DNA of 64,000 bases from Tausonia pullulans (GCA_951802195.1 OX637624.1:1054001-1118000); one strand, 5' to 3'. Positions 47,606 to 60,900 are shown, numbered from the stretch's first letter. Numbers and translations: made by a program. Notes: a model not told the origin generated them from the sequence alone.

Positions 47606-50377
47606 ATGGCCCGAAGTCCGTTACCTCGACGTTCTCAAGGGCATCCTTTTTGTCTCCATATCTCTGACCCCCTTTCTCGTCCGCAGAAGTTTCCCCTGCT
47701 CCCGCTGCTGCCTCCGCCAACGGCAAGCAGACTCCTGCCACTCCCTCGCGTCGGTCGTCTCGCCCGTCGGCCGCTCCTCAGTCGACAACCAATGGCAAGC
47801 CGGCGTCATCGAGGCAGAAGCCGACATCGACGGCTTCATCGGCGTCCACGAAAAGGAAAGCCGTCGACACGGATGATGTCGAGATAGCCGAGACTCCCAA
47901 GAAGAGGAGGGGTAGCGTCTCGGCTGGTGCCGGATCTAAGGCCGTCGTAAAGAACAGGAAGGTCGGGATCAACCCGGTCCCTCTGCCTCCCCGTGAGTGT
48001 AAAGCCCACTACAGTGAGAGGGGATGGACGAGAGGCACATGTCATGGCTCGTCTCGTACGGCGGATGTGGAGTTTGGTCGTTGTCGTCGCGTCTCACGCC
48101 CACAAGGCTGCACTGCCATACTGGGCCTGCCAGCTGGCTGCTGCTTCATATTCCTGGGAGGACCTGTCGTCGTTATGTCCTGTCGATGTTCAAGCTTACT
48201 TCTCTCGTGGCTAGCTTGCGCCGCTTGTATGGTCGCGCGTCAAAGCTGAGCGGACGCCGCTTCGTGTCATGCACGCAAACCCTTTATCCCTTTGCCTGCC
48301 TCGGACGACTGGACCCGAGGCGAGGTTGCTACAGCTCAGCTGTACCATGATGATCTACAACGCTGCCTTTTATGTTGTGTCGCCATTGCATGCGTGCGCG
48401 ATATTCAGACGCTGACGTCTTCATCTTCACCCGCTTGCCTTTCAGTTCCTTCGAATCCTCCTCGCACCCTCTTTATCTTTGGTTCGGGTGACATGGGAGC
48501 CATGGGACTTGGCACGGACGAGCTAGGCGAGATCCCACGTCCTCGTCTCCACAAGTGTACGCCGGCCTACCCTCCGCCCTCGGCCTTCCCATGCGTCGTC
48601 CCCGTCGCGTCGCTGATCGACCGCTTCCGTTCCTTTCCGTTTCCAGGGTTCGAGGAGGGCATTGCCGAGGGCCGATTTGGTGCTAAGGGGCGCGGAATTG
48701 AGGGAGCCTATGCTGGAGGAATGCATACGCTCGTCGTCGACGAGTCTGGCAAGGTCAGTTTCAGTCGCGCGTTTCAAATCGCGTTGTCTTTGTTCAACCC
48801 TTCACTGATGATGCGATGCTCTTTCCCCTCACTCCTCTCATCCCATTGTATCTCGCCAGGTCTGGTCATGGGGTGTCAACGACAACGCCTGCCTCGGCCG
48901 CATCACTGCCAACGTTCCCGACCCCGAGAACCCCGGCGAGGTCATCGAGGCTGAGGTTCTCGAGACCCAGCCGATGGTCGTCCAGGGCCTCGTCGATGAG
49001 GAGTTCCGCACTGTCCAGATTTGTGCCGGAGACAGTATCAGTATCGCTCTCAGCGAGGACGGCGACGTTCGCGCGTGGGGATCATTCCGAGTCCGTCCCG
49101 GTGGGTCTCTTTCCTTCCTTCCCGGCTGACGCCATTTTTTGCTACGTCTCTCTCCAGTCCTCCGAGGGCCTTCTCGGCTTTAACGGTGTCCCCGGCGCGT
49201 CCAAGACGCAATTTTCGCCGATCCCGCTCCCGTCCATCTCCAACCACAGGTTCAGCGCCGTCGCCTGCGGCGCCGATCATGTCCTCGCGCTCACGACCGA
49301 CGGCTTTGTCTACGTCTGGGGCAACGGTGACCAGAACCAGCTCGGTCGACGCATTATCGAGCGCCGCAAGATCAACGGTCTCGCCCCCGAGCGGCTCGCT
49401 CTTCGTAACATCGTCGCTATTGGCGCTGGAGCGTACCACTCGTTCGCTGTCAACAAGGACGGCAAGGTCTACGCTTGGGGTCTCAACTCACTCCGCCAGA
49501 CGGGCGTCAGTGAGGATCGTGGTGGGGAGGACGACATCATTCAGGTCCCGACGCTTGTTGACGGGCTCGATCCATCCGAGCACGGCGGCGCCAAGGTGAT
49601 CCAGATCGAGGGTGGAGAGCACCACACGATCTTTCTCTTTGACAACGGCGAGGTCTGGGGCTGTGGTCGCTGTGACGGCTTCCAGCTGGGACTCGGCAAG
49701 GAGCACCCGGCGAGGAAGGAGTGCGACGAGCGCATCCAGCTCGCCAAGGAGGAGGTCCTCGCTCAGCGTCAGAAGGACGGCACCACCGAGGGCCCCATCG
49801 TCGTCGACGAGTTCATCCCGGAGCCTGTCCAGGTCGGTTCCTTCCTCTCCCTTCAGTTGACCTAAGCTCATCTCTCTGATGAGTGCGCTCTCTCTTTCCA
49901 GATCTTCTTCCCTCCCCCACCGACCGCGGACAAGCCCGCCCCGGAGCTGAGCCCGTACCCGAAATCGGCTGCCGAGTATGCCGCCCGGCCCATGGTTCAC
50001 ATCTCCGCCGGACCCCGTCACAATCTTGCTGTCTCCAAGGACGGATGTGCCTATTCGTGGGGCTACGGCAGTGAGTCGGCGACGCCCTTTCTCATCTGTT
50101 GGTCTCGTTGAGACTTTGTTTCACTGACGGAAATGGACGACAACAATCAGACCAGTGCCAGCTCGGTCTTGGCCCCGACACGGAAGAGGCTGAGGTCCCG
50201 ACTCGTGTCCGGAGCAAGGCGCTCAACGACTTCAAGGTGCTCACGGCTTCAGCGGGAGGGTGCGTAACTCAGTCTCTTTGGCCTCTCTCTCTTCGATGAT
50301 GCATTCTAGCTCTGACTGTCTTCTCCATCAGCGCTCATTGCGTCTTTGTCGCTCAGCGCAAGACTGAGGAAGCCTAA
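47606..50377 (+). CDS. RCC1: RCC1-type Ran guanine nucleotide exchange factor
   Basis: Chromatin-bound exchange factor for the GTPase Ran (yeast Srm1/Prp20, fission yeast Pim1), which sets nuclear transport direction. The start is chosen at 47606, giving a 10-nt first exon (ATGGCCCGAA) and MARKVSPAPAA; an in-frame ATG at 47525 would add 27 residues. A basic, Ser/Thr-rich N-terminal tail (KRKAVDT...ETPKKRRG) suits DNA binding. The seven-bladed propeller follows: LFIFGSGDMGAMGLG, AGGMHTLVVDESGKVWSWGVND, CAGDSISIALSEDGDVRAWGSFR, CGADHVLALTTDGFVYVWGNGD, GAGAYHSFAVNKDGKVYAWG, EGGEHHTIFLFDNGEVWGCG and SAGPRHNLAVSKDGCAYSWGYG. It ends AHCVFVAQRKTEEA. Intron 2 (47993..48446) is 454 nt. Confidence 0.95.
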
Positions 50378-50815
50378 GCGACGGTGGACGGATGGATGGA
50401 CGGATGGGAACCAAAAGGTGGCCGAGGCTGGTGGTGTGTGGGTGGGAAAAGAGAGATGGTCACGTTCAATTTCGTTTTTTTTTTTGGCCCACATTCCTTT
50501 GCTGTTTGCTTTTTCTTTTCTCCTTGTCCCTCCCCTCACTTTCTATACAAGATTCACATGCATCTTTCGTCTGTTGTGACGTAATGAGCTTCTTTTTAGC
50601 TTGCAGCTCCGGCCGCTCGCGGTTCCTTTTGAGGTGGAACGAGATCTTTTGGTTTACATAAAGCGAGATGAACGAACGGAGGACATAAATGCGAAGCCCC
50701 AAGAAAGGACAGGAGATGAAGGGAGGGAGGGGGAAAAAGAATGCTGAGATGGTGCGAAAATAAGACAACGAAGGGGGTTCCGAGGCCAGGAGCAGAACAG
50801 AGTAAAGGTAGGTCT
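50378..50815. other. Convergent gap RCC1 / ILV2
   Basis: About 440 bases holding both 3' flanks, with a T-rich stretch near 50475..50525. Nothing else seen. Confidence 0.55.
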
Positions 50816-53674
50816 TCACTTGGAGACGGCGGCCGTCTCGGTCACCTCCCGGAGGAGAGGGTGGACGATCTGCTCGTGGAGGGCCTTGCCAGCGGCGACC
50901 ACTGGTGATGGAAAGTGAGTCAGCGAATGAACCGAAAGAAGGAGGAAGCCATTCGGGGTAAATCGACCTACTCGGGAAGACGTGCTCGTTCTTGGTGACC
51001 TCACACTCGAGCAGGATGGGTTTGTCGCCGTCGTACTCCATGAACTCCTTCATCGCCCTCGGCAGGTCCTCAACGGACGTGCACCGGATCGCCTTGCAGT
51101 GCATCGCCTCAGCAAGGGCGACAAAGTCCGGGTTCGTCATGGGCGTTCCGGAGTAACGCTTGTTGTAGAAGAGGTCCTGCCACTGGAGGACCATGCCTTG
51201 GAACTCGTTGTTGAGGATGAGAACCTTAACGCCAATGTTGTACTGCGAGGCTGTGGCAAGCTCCATGGCCGTCATGGAGAAGGAGGCGTCACCGTCGATG
51301 TCGACGACGGTCTTGTGCGGAGCGGCGACCTTAGCGCCGATGGCGGAGGGAAGACCGAAGCCCATGGTGCCGAGACCGCCGGAGGAGACCCATGACCGGG
51401 GATTCCGCCAGCGGTAGTGCTGGCAGGCCCACATCTGGTGCTGTCCAACGCCGGTGGTGATGACAACGTTTTCCTCTGTTGACAAACAGGTAGCGAGAGG
51501 GCGGACGTCAGAGACGGTCTCGCACGGACGACAACGGCGATAACCAGCGCATTACTCACTGCCCATGGCCTCAGCAACGCGGTCAAGCTCCTCGATGACC
51601 TCCTGGGGCTTCATCCGCTCGCCCTTTTTGGACGGCTCGAACGTGAACGGGTACCGTTGCTTCCACGCCTTGACCTGGGCAAACCACTCCTTCCTCGGGC
51701 TGTACTTGATCTGAATGAAGCAGTCAGCTTGGTGCGAGAACGAGAGAGCAAGAGAACGTTGCGTACTTGGGGGACGAGTTGCTCCATCGAGGCAACGACA
51801 TCGCCAAGGACCGGGATCGTCGCCTGGACGACCTTGTTGATGTTCTTGGGCTGGATTTCGAAGTGGATGATGCCTCCATTGCCCGTGAGCGAGGCGGCCC
51901 TAGCGGCAGGAGCGAACGTATCGACCTTGCCCGTGACACGGTCGTCGAACCTCGCTCCCAGAGCGATGATAACGTCGGCCTCCTGCATGGCAAGGTTAGC
52001 GTACGCCGAGCCGTGCATGCCGAGCATGTGGAGCGACCGGTCCTCAATCTTCTCGTCGAACGCCCCGAGACCCTGAAGGGTCGTGCAGACGGGGATGTTG
52101 CCATTCTTGCTAAGGAGTTCGAGGAGCTCCGGTCCCCGGGGAGAGGAGAGAACTCCGTTACCGCAGTAGACGATGGGTCGCTTGGCCTGGTTGATCAGGT
52201 CGGCCGCCTGGCGGATGAGCTCCTCGTTCTCATGCTCCGCGATGGAGGGCGTTCTAGGGAGGTAAGGCGACGATCCAGGGATGGTAGACTTGACGAGGAT
52301 CGGCTGACGGAGAATACCGGCCGTGACATCCTTCGGGAGGTCGACGAGGACGGGACCAGGACGACCAGAGGTGGCAATCTTGAAGGCCTCGTTGATTCGT
52401 CGAGGGAGCTCAGAGATGTCCTTGACCATGACGTTCCACTTGGTGCACGAGCGCGAGATGCCAATGACATCGGCCTCCTGGAAGGCGTCGGATCCAATGG
52501 CCGACGTGGCGACTGGTGAAGACAGCGAGTCAACGACGACCCGAGAGAAAGAGCCCGCACGTCCGAACTCACCCTGTCCGCAGAAGACGACCATGGGGAC
52601 ACCATCGCTCATGGCGTCCTGCATCGGCGTGATGACATTCGTCGCTCCAGGGCCTGATGTGACGAGGACGACACCCGGCTTGCCCGAAACGCGAGCGTAG
52701 CCCTCAGCCATGTGACCAGCGCCTTGCTCGTGCCGGGGGAGGACAAAGTCAAAGTGCTCCGAGTTGTAGATGGCATCGAAGACGGGAAGAATGGCGCCCT
52801 GAAAAGGTGCGAAGAGAAGGCTGAGTGTCAGGAACCGGCGTGCGAATAATAAGAGTAGGGATCGGGAGAAGGGAAAGAACGGAAGCCAGGGGAGCGAGCA
52901 GAAGGGAACGACGCACTCCAGGGTAACCGAAGACGTGCTTGACATCATGGCGGAGCATCATCTCGTGGAAGATCTCACCGCCAGACATGCCGACGAAACT
53001 GGGCCAGCAAAAGCAAGGAGAGAAGGAAGTCAGTCCAAGATCATCGGTCGAGGCGCCCGAGGCCAAACGCGCGGCCTTCGACCTGTCTGCCTTTCACTTT
53101 CGCTCTCTCCTCCTTCCTCGCCCCCAGAAGAGAGTACTCACGTGTGGTCCCACTCCGAATCATTCCGGTGGGCCTTGTCGGGTGTCGCGACGTGCGACTT
53201 TTGGAAGGTGGGCGAGGGCGCCGGTCGGCTGAATTGCCCGAAGGGGAGACATATGCAGGTGGGTGCGCAAGAGACGAGTTCGGTGGACGGAAGAGAAGGA
53301 CAAGGACAAGAACGACAACACAAGAGAGCACAAGTCAGCCGGCCGTGAACTGTCTATCTCGCCTCGACAGGGGTGCTCCCCACTTACACGACGGCGGCGG
53401 CAGCAGGCTGAGCGTTGAGCGTTTTTTGGGAGTGGAGCATCCTGGCGTGGGCGGCGGCGCCAATGCGGGTTTTCGCATCTGGGTTGATGGCAAAGCTGGC
53501 GCCCTTGGAAGGCGGGATGTTGCCGAGCGAGGCCGAGTGGGACCGCCGGGCGGGGGTGACCCTCGAGAAAGAAGCAGACGACGAGGCCGACGACGACGAG
53601 GCGACGCACGATGTCGACGCCGATGGCGGCAGGGCGCGGGCGAGGCGGGAAGACGAGCGGCTGATGGAGTGCAT
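50816..53674 (-). CDS. ILV2: Acetolactate synthase catalytic subunit, mitochondrial
   Basis: ThDP- and FAD-dependent enzyme that makes acetolactate or acetohydroxybutyrate, the first shared step of branched-chain amino acid synthesis. The N terminus (MHSISRSSSRLARALPPSAS) is a mitochondrial presequence. Exon 1 is 53388..53674. A small exon, 53142..53228, encodes the linker ending NDSEWDHT, and exon 3 opens with FVGMSGGEIFHEMMLRHDV. Visible are the catalytic Glu in LPRHEQGAGHMAEGYARVSG, SGPGATN, SRSCTKWN, the FAD region (ALGARFDDRVTGK) and the ThDP motif GDASFSMTAMEL...LILNN. The end is LLREVTETAAVSK. It is divergent from the Ser/Pro-rich gene. This is the target family of sulfonylurea-type inhibitors. 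Confidence 0.96.
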
Positions 53675-54525
53675 GGCAACGGCGCTCTTTTGGGTGGGCG
53701 GGAAGGAACGAGGGAGGGAGAGAAGGGTAGGTGGGAACCCGAGTGCAGGAGATCGGAAAGTGAGCGAGTGGGAACGGGGTGGTTTGGATGTGACTCGAGT
53801 GAAGCCGTTGGGCGGAATGAATGTGGGCCAGCTCGGTGACTCGGACGTGTCCTCACAGGCAGGCCTGGGTCATTTGCCAGCTCTGACTTACGACACTTCG
53901 GACGCTCAGCCCGATGTTTTCCTGTCTCATCCTGCCTCGCTTTCCCGGCTCCTTGGCTCTGTTGCCCTGTTGCCTTGTTGCCCTGTTGCCCCAGGGCACG
54001 TGAGTGAACCGCGCAGGCGCAGCGGCACTTCATCAAGTGGAGATCGACAAGATGCCACGCAGAGCGAGTGCGCCGCCAGCCATGCCAATGCAGACTGCCA
54101 TCCGACCCGGTGGTTTGGGCCATGGTCAGCATAGCGCCTTTGGACCATACGCCGGCAGTCCTCGTCCTCGGGCGGTCAATGACAGTCCAAGCGAGGCGCG
54201 CGCGCGCAGAAGCGGATGAACAACGGCCGTAGGCTAAGATGGCTCCCTCCGCCTTTCTCTCCCGTCGCATACACCTGTGTGCTCCGAGGAATCGCAGTCC
54301 TGCAGCAGTAAACACAAGGAAGAGTACCTTCCTTGGCGGCTCTATATGCGCATTGACCATCTTCCCTTCACCCTCCTCGACGCAGCGCCCTCGCTCTCCT
54401 CCGTTCGATCAACCACCACTTCGTTACCACGCGTCGTCGATTTTGCCCGTCTCGTGAGCTGTGGGACTCCATGCTGCCGTGCTCGACCTAGCACGCCGTC
54501 GCCGTCGTTAGCACTCTCAACCCCC
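53675..54525. other. Divergent promoter region ILV2 / unrecognised gene
   Basis: 851 bases between opposite starts, including an 8-bp tandem repeat at 53959..53990. Long open frames here are GC artefacts. No clear Gcn4-type site was confirmed. Confidence 0.5.
53959..53990. repeat. Tandem repeat (CTGTTGCC)x4
   Basis: Four copies of an 8-bp unit with one C-to-T change in the third, in the ILV2 divergent promoter region. Confidence 0.9.
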
Positions 54526-56722
54526 ATGGCGACTTCGCTACCCCCTCCCGCCGCTCCTGCTACCCCTACCGTTGCCCCTCCTGTCCGACTCTCCTCGCTT
54601 GCGCCCAGGCTCAAGAAGAAGACAGCCGTATCCACCACCTCCTCGCCCGTCTCCACAGTTCATCGCCGGAAACATCCCTCGGCCCAGAAAGCGTCAGTCT
54701 CTTCGCTTCCCGCCTACAACGAGCTCTTCACAGGAGCTCCACCGCCGCCATCCTCATCCGGCGGCGGGGACCTCGACAACTCAGACCAGACCAAGGCCGC
54801 CGCCAAAGACGACGACATTGCTGCAGTCGCCCCTAATTCCTCCCCCGAGCCGCTATGGGAGGACCCCGATGAGACGCTTGACCGGCTCCTCCTCCGGTCA
54901 TCGGCCGCGCTGGCTACGGCTCAGGCGCTCCTTAGCGGGACGCTCACTGCTCGGGGGGCCGTCGCCGCCGTCGGACAGGGCGCGAGGGACGGAGAAGATG
55001 TGCTTGCGCGGATCGAGACGGAGACGAGGTGTCGGTGAGTGGCCGTTGTGTTGTTGTTGCGGTCTCGCCATTTTCGTCGTGGTGGACAAGGGAGACCGAC
55101 GACGGAGACGTCCGGCCGTGACGCGAGACCCTTGTTCGATGAGTCCTACCTTTATTGTGGCCTGCACATCGGATCTTGTAGGACCTCTCAGGCCTCCAAG
55201 CACACACGCACAAGTCCATAGTATCGCTTGGAGAAGTCCTTCGCGCCAGCCATGCGCTCAGCGAGGAGGACCCCGCGTTGTCTCTTCGTTGCTCCGCCGT
55301 CGTCCCAAATCACCCCTCTCGCTCTCGCTTGGGTCGCGTCTTCTGACCAAGAACTGATGCCAGACTTCTCTTCGCCCATCCAGTGCCCAGAGAGACCTGT
55401 CCCTCATGCCTCTCTTGGGGGAGATGGCCATGCTCGTTGCCGAGCTCGAGCGGCCTACTTCGGTTGCTGGCCACGCGCTCCGGCCTCGACTGCTGGCTGC
55501 CTCGTCGGGCAGTGGCGCATCCCTCGTCGGAGCCGTCTCGCGAGTCGAAGCCATCACGACGCCGATTTCGCCGAACGTCGTGTCGAGCTTCTCCTCTTCA
55601 ACTCTTCCCCCTTCTCATCCTCCTCCATTCGTCTCTTCTCCTCTCGGCGGTGGCCCTGTCGGCCGACGGGACAGCGCTGGCGACCCTTCGCCAATGAACC
55701 CTCCATGGCCTTCCTCCCTGGCATGCGACCAGCTCCGCGCCTCGCTCCACTCCCGCTCCGACAGTCACGCTTCGACGCAGAGCTTCTCGTCCGTCTCCTC
55801 GGGAAGTCTGTCCCACTCTGCTCCACTTCCACCACCACCACCGCCTCATCCCTTTACTGGTGCCCATCGGAGGTCGCCATCGTCGCGTGGATTGCCGACG
55901 GCCTCTACGTCGACGCCTTCCATGGCTCCATCGACGCTGACGTTTTGGCGCGGGGCCATGCCTGAACAGATCGAGGAGGAGGAGGACTCAGCGTCGTCTT
56001 CATCGTCGTCGGCGCTGTCGCCACCAATGCCGGTGTTGGAAAACCGCCGGGGGTCGTGGTCAGCTCGGCTTGGCGGCGCAGTGGAGAGGGTTCTCCCACC
56101 CACCTGGGCTGCCTCGGCGCCCGCGCCCGCCGTTGTAGCAGCATCGGCAGTATTCGCGACTGACTCGGACGACCAGGAGATTTTGCGTGTATCCTCGGCG
56201 CTTGACAACTTTGACGCGACCGTCTCGACTCGGTCAAGTGCGCGGTCTCGTGGCCCTCCTTCTTCGCCTCATTGGCTCGACGGCAGCCCCCCTTTGTCAG
56301 CGTCTTCCTCAAGGACATCCAGCCCGTCCAATACGGGTCCTAGGACGCCCTCGCATCTTCAGCATCACTCGCGCCGGTCGTCGCTTGCTCGGCCAGCATC
56401 GTCCCTCTTCCTCACCCCACCGACATCCATCACCACCACCGCACCTCCGAGCCCATCAGCCGTTCTCTTGTCTACAACGAATAAAGTTCTTGGCCCAGCA
56501 CAGACCAAGTCGGTCCTGGGGTCGGCTGTTTTGTCACCCTCGTCGGAAGCGATGGCGCGGTTGAGGTCGCTTGGTGGTAGCACACCTGCATCTTTGCAAG
56601 GGACGGCGGCTTTCTTGCCCTCGACACCATCGCCTTTGTCATCCATAGCATCAGGCCCACCTGCTGCTCCCCCGACGACCAAGTCAGGCTGGACAGGAGG
56701 GTGGTTTGCAGGTGGCTCGTGA
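54526..56722 (+). CDS. Unrecognised Ser/Pro-rich protein
   Basis: Exons 54526..55034 and 55384..56722 join in frame to 615 residues, starting MATSLPPPAAPATPTVAPPV (a longer in-frame start at 54277 is less likely). A helical segment straddles the junction: DPDETLDRLLLRSSAALATA, LTARGAVAAVGQGARDGEDVLARIETETRCR, then AQRDLSLMPLLGEMAMLVAE. This is the only part that looks folded. The rest is very Ser/Pro/Thr-rich with poly-Pro and poly-Ser runs, and it ends KSGWTGGWFAGGS. The intron is long (349 nt) and might hide a further exon. I do not recognise a family. Confidence 0.6.
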
Positions 56723-57983
56723 TGGAGTTTTCCATCTGCCCTTCTCTTTCGTCTCCCGCTCGCCCTTCCCTTTCTCCCTCCATTCCCCTTCTACCCTTTC
56801 TTCTTCTCCTAACGTCCTCACGACCTCGCTCGGACTCATTAATTCGTCTCTTGTGCTTCCAGCCACGAACTCATGCCTCCCCCCCCCCCCCTTTTTTTTT
56901 TGGGACCCAACCTCTTGTCACTGCTCTTCCCTTTGATCTCGGGGTTCTTTCTTTCATCCTGAGCTGGCCTCAACTCCTCTTCTTTGATCACTCTCACTTC
57001 TGCTCGTCTTTGCTCCCTCCTATGGCAAACAAAGTAGCTTTGATAACGATGAAAGCAAGTATGTACGCGCGACCAGGTCATCAATGGCAAGTCTCAACAT
57101 GCGAGCAAAGTCTTGTTTTGCCCTTGCTTGTTCAACGCTCACCAGCAAAAGCGGCCTCCAAATCTTCCTGTGAGGTCCATGCGTACTGGAAGGCTTGCGA
57201 AAGGGGGAGACTGAAGAGTAAACCCGGGAGAAAGATACGGGCAAAGAGAGAGCATGTCGTCGCCGAATCGCTTGCTTTCGCTCTCTTGCTTCCAATCACA
57301 TCTCGTCCTCCCCCCTCCTTCTTTCCCATCACTGAGAACAGCTGCACACCGCATTCACCCAATCTCACCAACCAAGTATCTTCTGGACGTGGCCAGTTGT
57401 ACCCTCCTTTTCTGTTCTCCACAAAGGTCCAGCTGAGGTGGACGTGGGCGTGGCGCTGTCCCTTTGTTCTCCTTGGCCTTCTCTGTTTCTTCTACCTTCC
57501 GTGCACAGCTGGAGGTCGCATCAACGCGGGCGGGCCCATCTCATATTTCCACGTCATCCTTGGTTTGACTCTTTCAGTCGTCACCCACTTCAATGTCATT
57601 TAGTCTTCTACTATTTTCGTGTTGTTCCTTTGATCGAGGATGAAGATGCCGCACAATATCTTTCCCTACCCGCCCTCAGTCGGCAGCTTTTGCTCTCGTT
57701 GCTTCCACATCTCACCACAAGCTTCACTAGCGTGTCAAGAGAACATGGTTGGTCACCCATAGAGAGCTGTCGCTTGCCCTACAAGAGTGGAAGTTGGTGG
57801 TGGTGGTGGTGCGCAAGATAGAGACAGCTCGCTTGAGCTCGCGGGGATGAAGGGGAGGGACGGAGACGCGTCAGAACAGCGGCTCACCCTGTCTCGCCCA
57901 ACCAACCTCCTGCCCACCCATTTCACCTCGACCTCGCCTCTTTCTTTCTCTCTCCCTCCAGGAGCCCAGCCCGTCGCCCGAAG
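56723..57983. other. Gap between Ser/Pro-rich gene and RAD3
   Basis: 1.26 kb, CT-rich in its first part, with a run of 13 C followed by 10 T at 56879..56901. Open frames on both strands (for example + 56701..57603, - 57132..57422) have no family. It includes the RAD3 promoter and 5' UTR. Confidence 0.45.
56879..56901. repeat. (C)13(T)10 homopolymer tract
   Basis: Adjacent C and T runs; in the 3' flank of the Ser/Pro-rich gene. Likely length-variable. Confidence 0.85.
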
Positions 57984-60900
57984 ATGAAGTTCTACATTGG
58001 TGACCTTCCGGTCATGTCAGTCCTCTTCCTTCTGCCCAGCAGAAGCCGCCGGCCCTCGCCGAAATTGAACGAGCCGCTTTCGATTCGCTCGATAGCTTCC
58101 CGTACGACCTGATCTACCCGGAGCAGTACAACTAGTGAGCCTTCCCCACGCATATTGCTGCTCGTGGAGGACGAGGGACTAACGGCGGCCATCTTTGTAG
58201 CATGTGTGACCTCAAGAAGACGCTCGATGCTGAGGTGGGTGGAGGCAGGACGCACGTCACTGGTCGCAAGCCAGACTGATTATTCACCCTCGCCTTCTTC
58301 TCTCCAGGGTCACTGCGTCCTTGGTGAGCGCTGCCAGTCCAGCTTTGTTGCCAGCAGGGTACAGGATCACTCACCGATCGCGTCCTCCAGAGATGCCCTC
58401 GGGAACGGGCAAGACCATTTCGCTCCTGTCCCTCATCGTCTCGTACCAACAGGTCCGTTCTGTCCCGCCTCACTTCGCTTCCTTTTCCTTCTCTAACCTA
58501 CCTTTGTCCTCTCCCTAGTTTTATCCGTCCCACCGCAAGCTCATCTACTGCTCGCGAACGGTCCCCGAGATCGAAAAGGCGTTGAGCGAGCTTAAGCGGC
58601 TAATGGAGTACCGCAAGCAGATGGGCTGCGAGGATGCCAACTTCCGGGGCATTGGCCTTTCGTCTAGAAAGAATCTTTGCTTGCATCCGGAGGTGAGTCC
58701 GCAGCTTTCTCGAGGAGCGGTGTGCGGCGATCTGACAGACAAGACGCGACGCGTCTTCCTGTCTCCAGGTCGCGCGGGAGAAGAAGGGCAAGACGGTCGA
58801 CGCGCGGTGTCGAGACTTGACGAGTGCAGCTGCATGTGAGAAAGGTCGGGCCGAGCCAGGGAGTGTCCCGCTATGCGACTTCCACGAGGTGAGCCCTGGC
58901 GGGCGTTAGTGGTGGACGGGCGACGCTGACGGTCGACGCACTCTCCCGCTCAAAGGAACTCGGCAAGCGCGAGCCAGGAGACTTGTTCCCGGAGGGCGTC
59001 TTTACGCTGGACGACATCAAGGAGTACGGTCGCGAGTACGGGATCTGCCCGTACTTTGCATTGAGACGAATGGTGCGTTTGACATCGTGTGCCGCATGAA
59101 GGAGCGTTCCTGACTCTTACACCACTTTCTAGATGCCCTTCGTCGACGTCATCATCTATTCGTTTCATTATCTCCTTGATCCCAAGGTCGCCGACCAGGT
59201 CTCTAAAGAGCTCAGCGCGGACAGCATCGTCGTCTTTGACGAGGCACACAATATCGGTGGATCTTTTACGTTCTTTTCTTGCCAAGCGACTTTTCTGACG
59301 TTACAAACAGATAACGTCTGCATCGAGTCCCTCTCCGTCGATCTCACCCGGCCAATACTGGACGCGGCCGCCAAGAGCGTGACAAAGCTGGGCGAGAAGA
59401 TTGAAGAGTTCATAGCCCTACTCTCTTAATCTACCCCCACCCTGTACTGAAGTTTCTCCCTGTTCCCTTTCTCAGGATGAAGCAGACTGACGCTCAAAAG
59501 CTTCAGGACGAGTACGCCAAACTCGTGGACGGACTGCAGAACGCCGGAGGTCAGGAGGAGGACGACTTGCTTGCAAACCCCGTCCTACCAGACGACCTTG
59601 TCCAGGAGGCAGTTCCGGGCAATATCCGCAAGGCCGAGCATTTCGTTGCGTTCATGAAGCGCTTCGTCGAGTACCTCAAGGTGGGCCGTTTGCTTGCCCT
59701 TCGCTCGGTGGGATGACAGCGCTGACTCTTTAACCTCGATCGCTCACAGACCCGGATGCGCGTCCTTCACGTCGTTGCCGAGACGCCTGTCTCATTCCTA
59801 CAGCACTTGAAGGACATCACTTTCATCGAGAAACGACCGCTAGCGTGTGTTGCGCTCGTGCTCCGCCTCCACTGCCTTCGCTCATTCATCGCATCATTTC
59901 TCTTCCAGAGCCTGCGCCGAGCGCCTCTCATCACTCATCAAGACGCTGGAGCTCACCAACCTCGATGAGTACAGCGGCTTGCAAAAGGTCGCTGGGTTCG
60001 CCACACTCGTTGCGACTTACGAGAAGGGTCAGCCCTCTTCCTTTGCACATGTTCCCACCTGCTCCTCTGACGCTTTGTGCAGGCTTCCTCCTCATCCTCG
60101 AGCCGTACGAAACCGAGACTGCGACTGTCGCGAATCCTATCTTCCATTTTGTGTCAGTGGTGGCCTCCGCCCCAGTTTCCTGAATTCTTCAGCTGACTCG
60201 CTTGCACCCGCCCAGCTGTCTCGATCCGTCTTTGGCCATGGCTCCGGTCTTTGAGAAGTTCAGCAGCGTCATCATCACGTCCGGAACGATCTCCCCTCTC
60301 GACATGTACCCCAAAATTCTTCAATTTCAGCCAGTTGTCATCGAGTCATACCCGATGACTCTCGCCCGGTCGTCCTTCCTTCCTCTTGTCCGAACCAAGC
60401 CCCCTACTCATCCCCTCATGCGCGCAAACTGACCGCCGCCAATACGGTCCTCACAGGTCATCACTCGCGGGTCAGACCAAGTCGCTATCTCGTCCCGATT
60501 CGAGGTCCGTAACGACCCAGCGGTCGTCCGCAACTTTGGAAGCATCCTCATCGAGTACAGCAAGAGCGTCCCGGACGGTATCGTCGCCTTTTTCCCGAGT
60601 TACCTTTACATGGAGTCGATCGTTGCGGCTTGGAATGACATGGTGAGTGTCGGACGATCTGACTCACCTTCGAACCTAGGGTCACTTACTCATCGTTCGA
60701 CTTCCAGGGCATCCTCAACGAGGTCTGGAAGCACAAACTCATCTTTGTCGAGACGCCCGATTCGGCCGAGACAAGCGTCGCGCTCGAGAACTACCGCAAG
60801 GCGTGCAACAACGGACGTGGCGCCGTCTTGCTGTCTGTCGCGCGAGGCAAGGTCTCGGAGGGAATCGACTTTGACCAGTAAGGTATCTCGACTCTGTGGA

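Noticed and set aside
48344-48415. Box C/D snoRNA-like pattern (atgatga ... ctga) in RCC1 intron 2
   Set aside because: The ctga lies in the expected branch-site position (ctgac about 30 nt before the acceptor), no terminal stem pairs around the boxes, and I recognise no guide match to rRNA.
53335-54360. 341-codon minus-strand open frame upstream of ILV2
   Set aside because: It overlaps ILV2 exon 1 in another frame, has low-complexity composition, and no domain is recognisable.
56701-57603. 300-codon plus-strand open frame after the Ser/Pro-rich gene
   Set aside because: It overlaps the end of that gene in another frame and consists of homopolymer and CT-rich sequence; no family.
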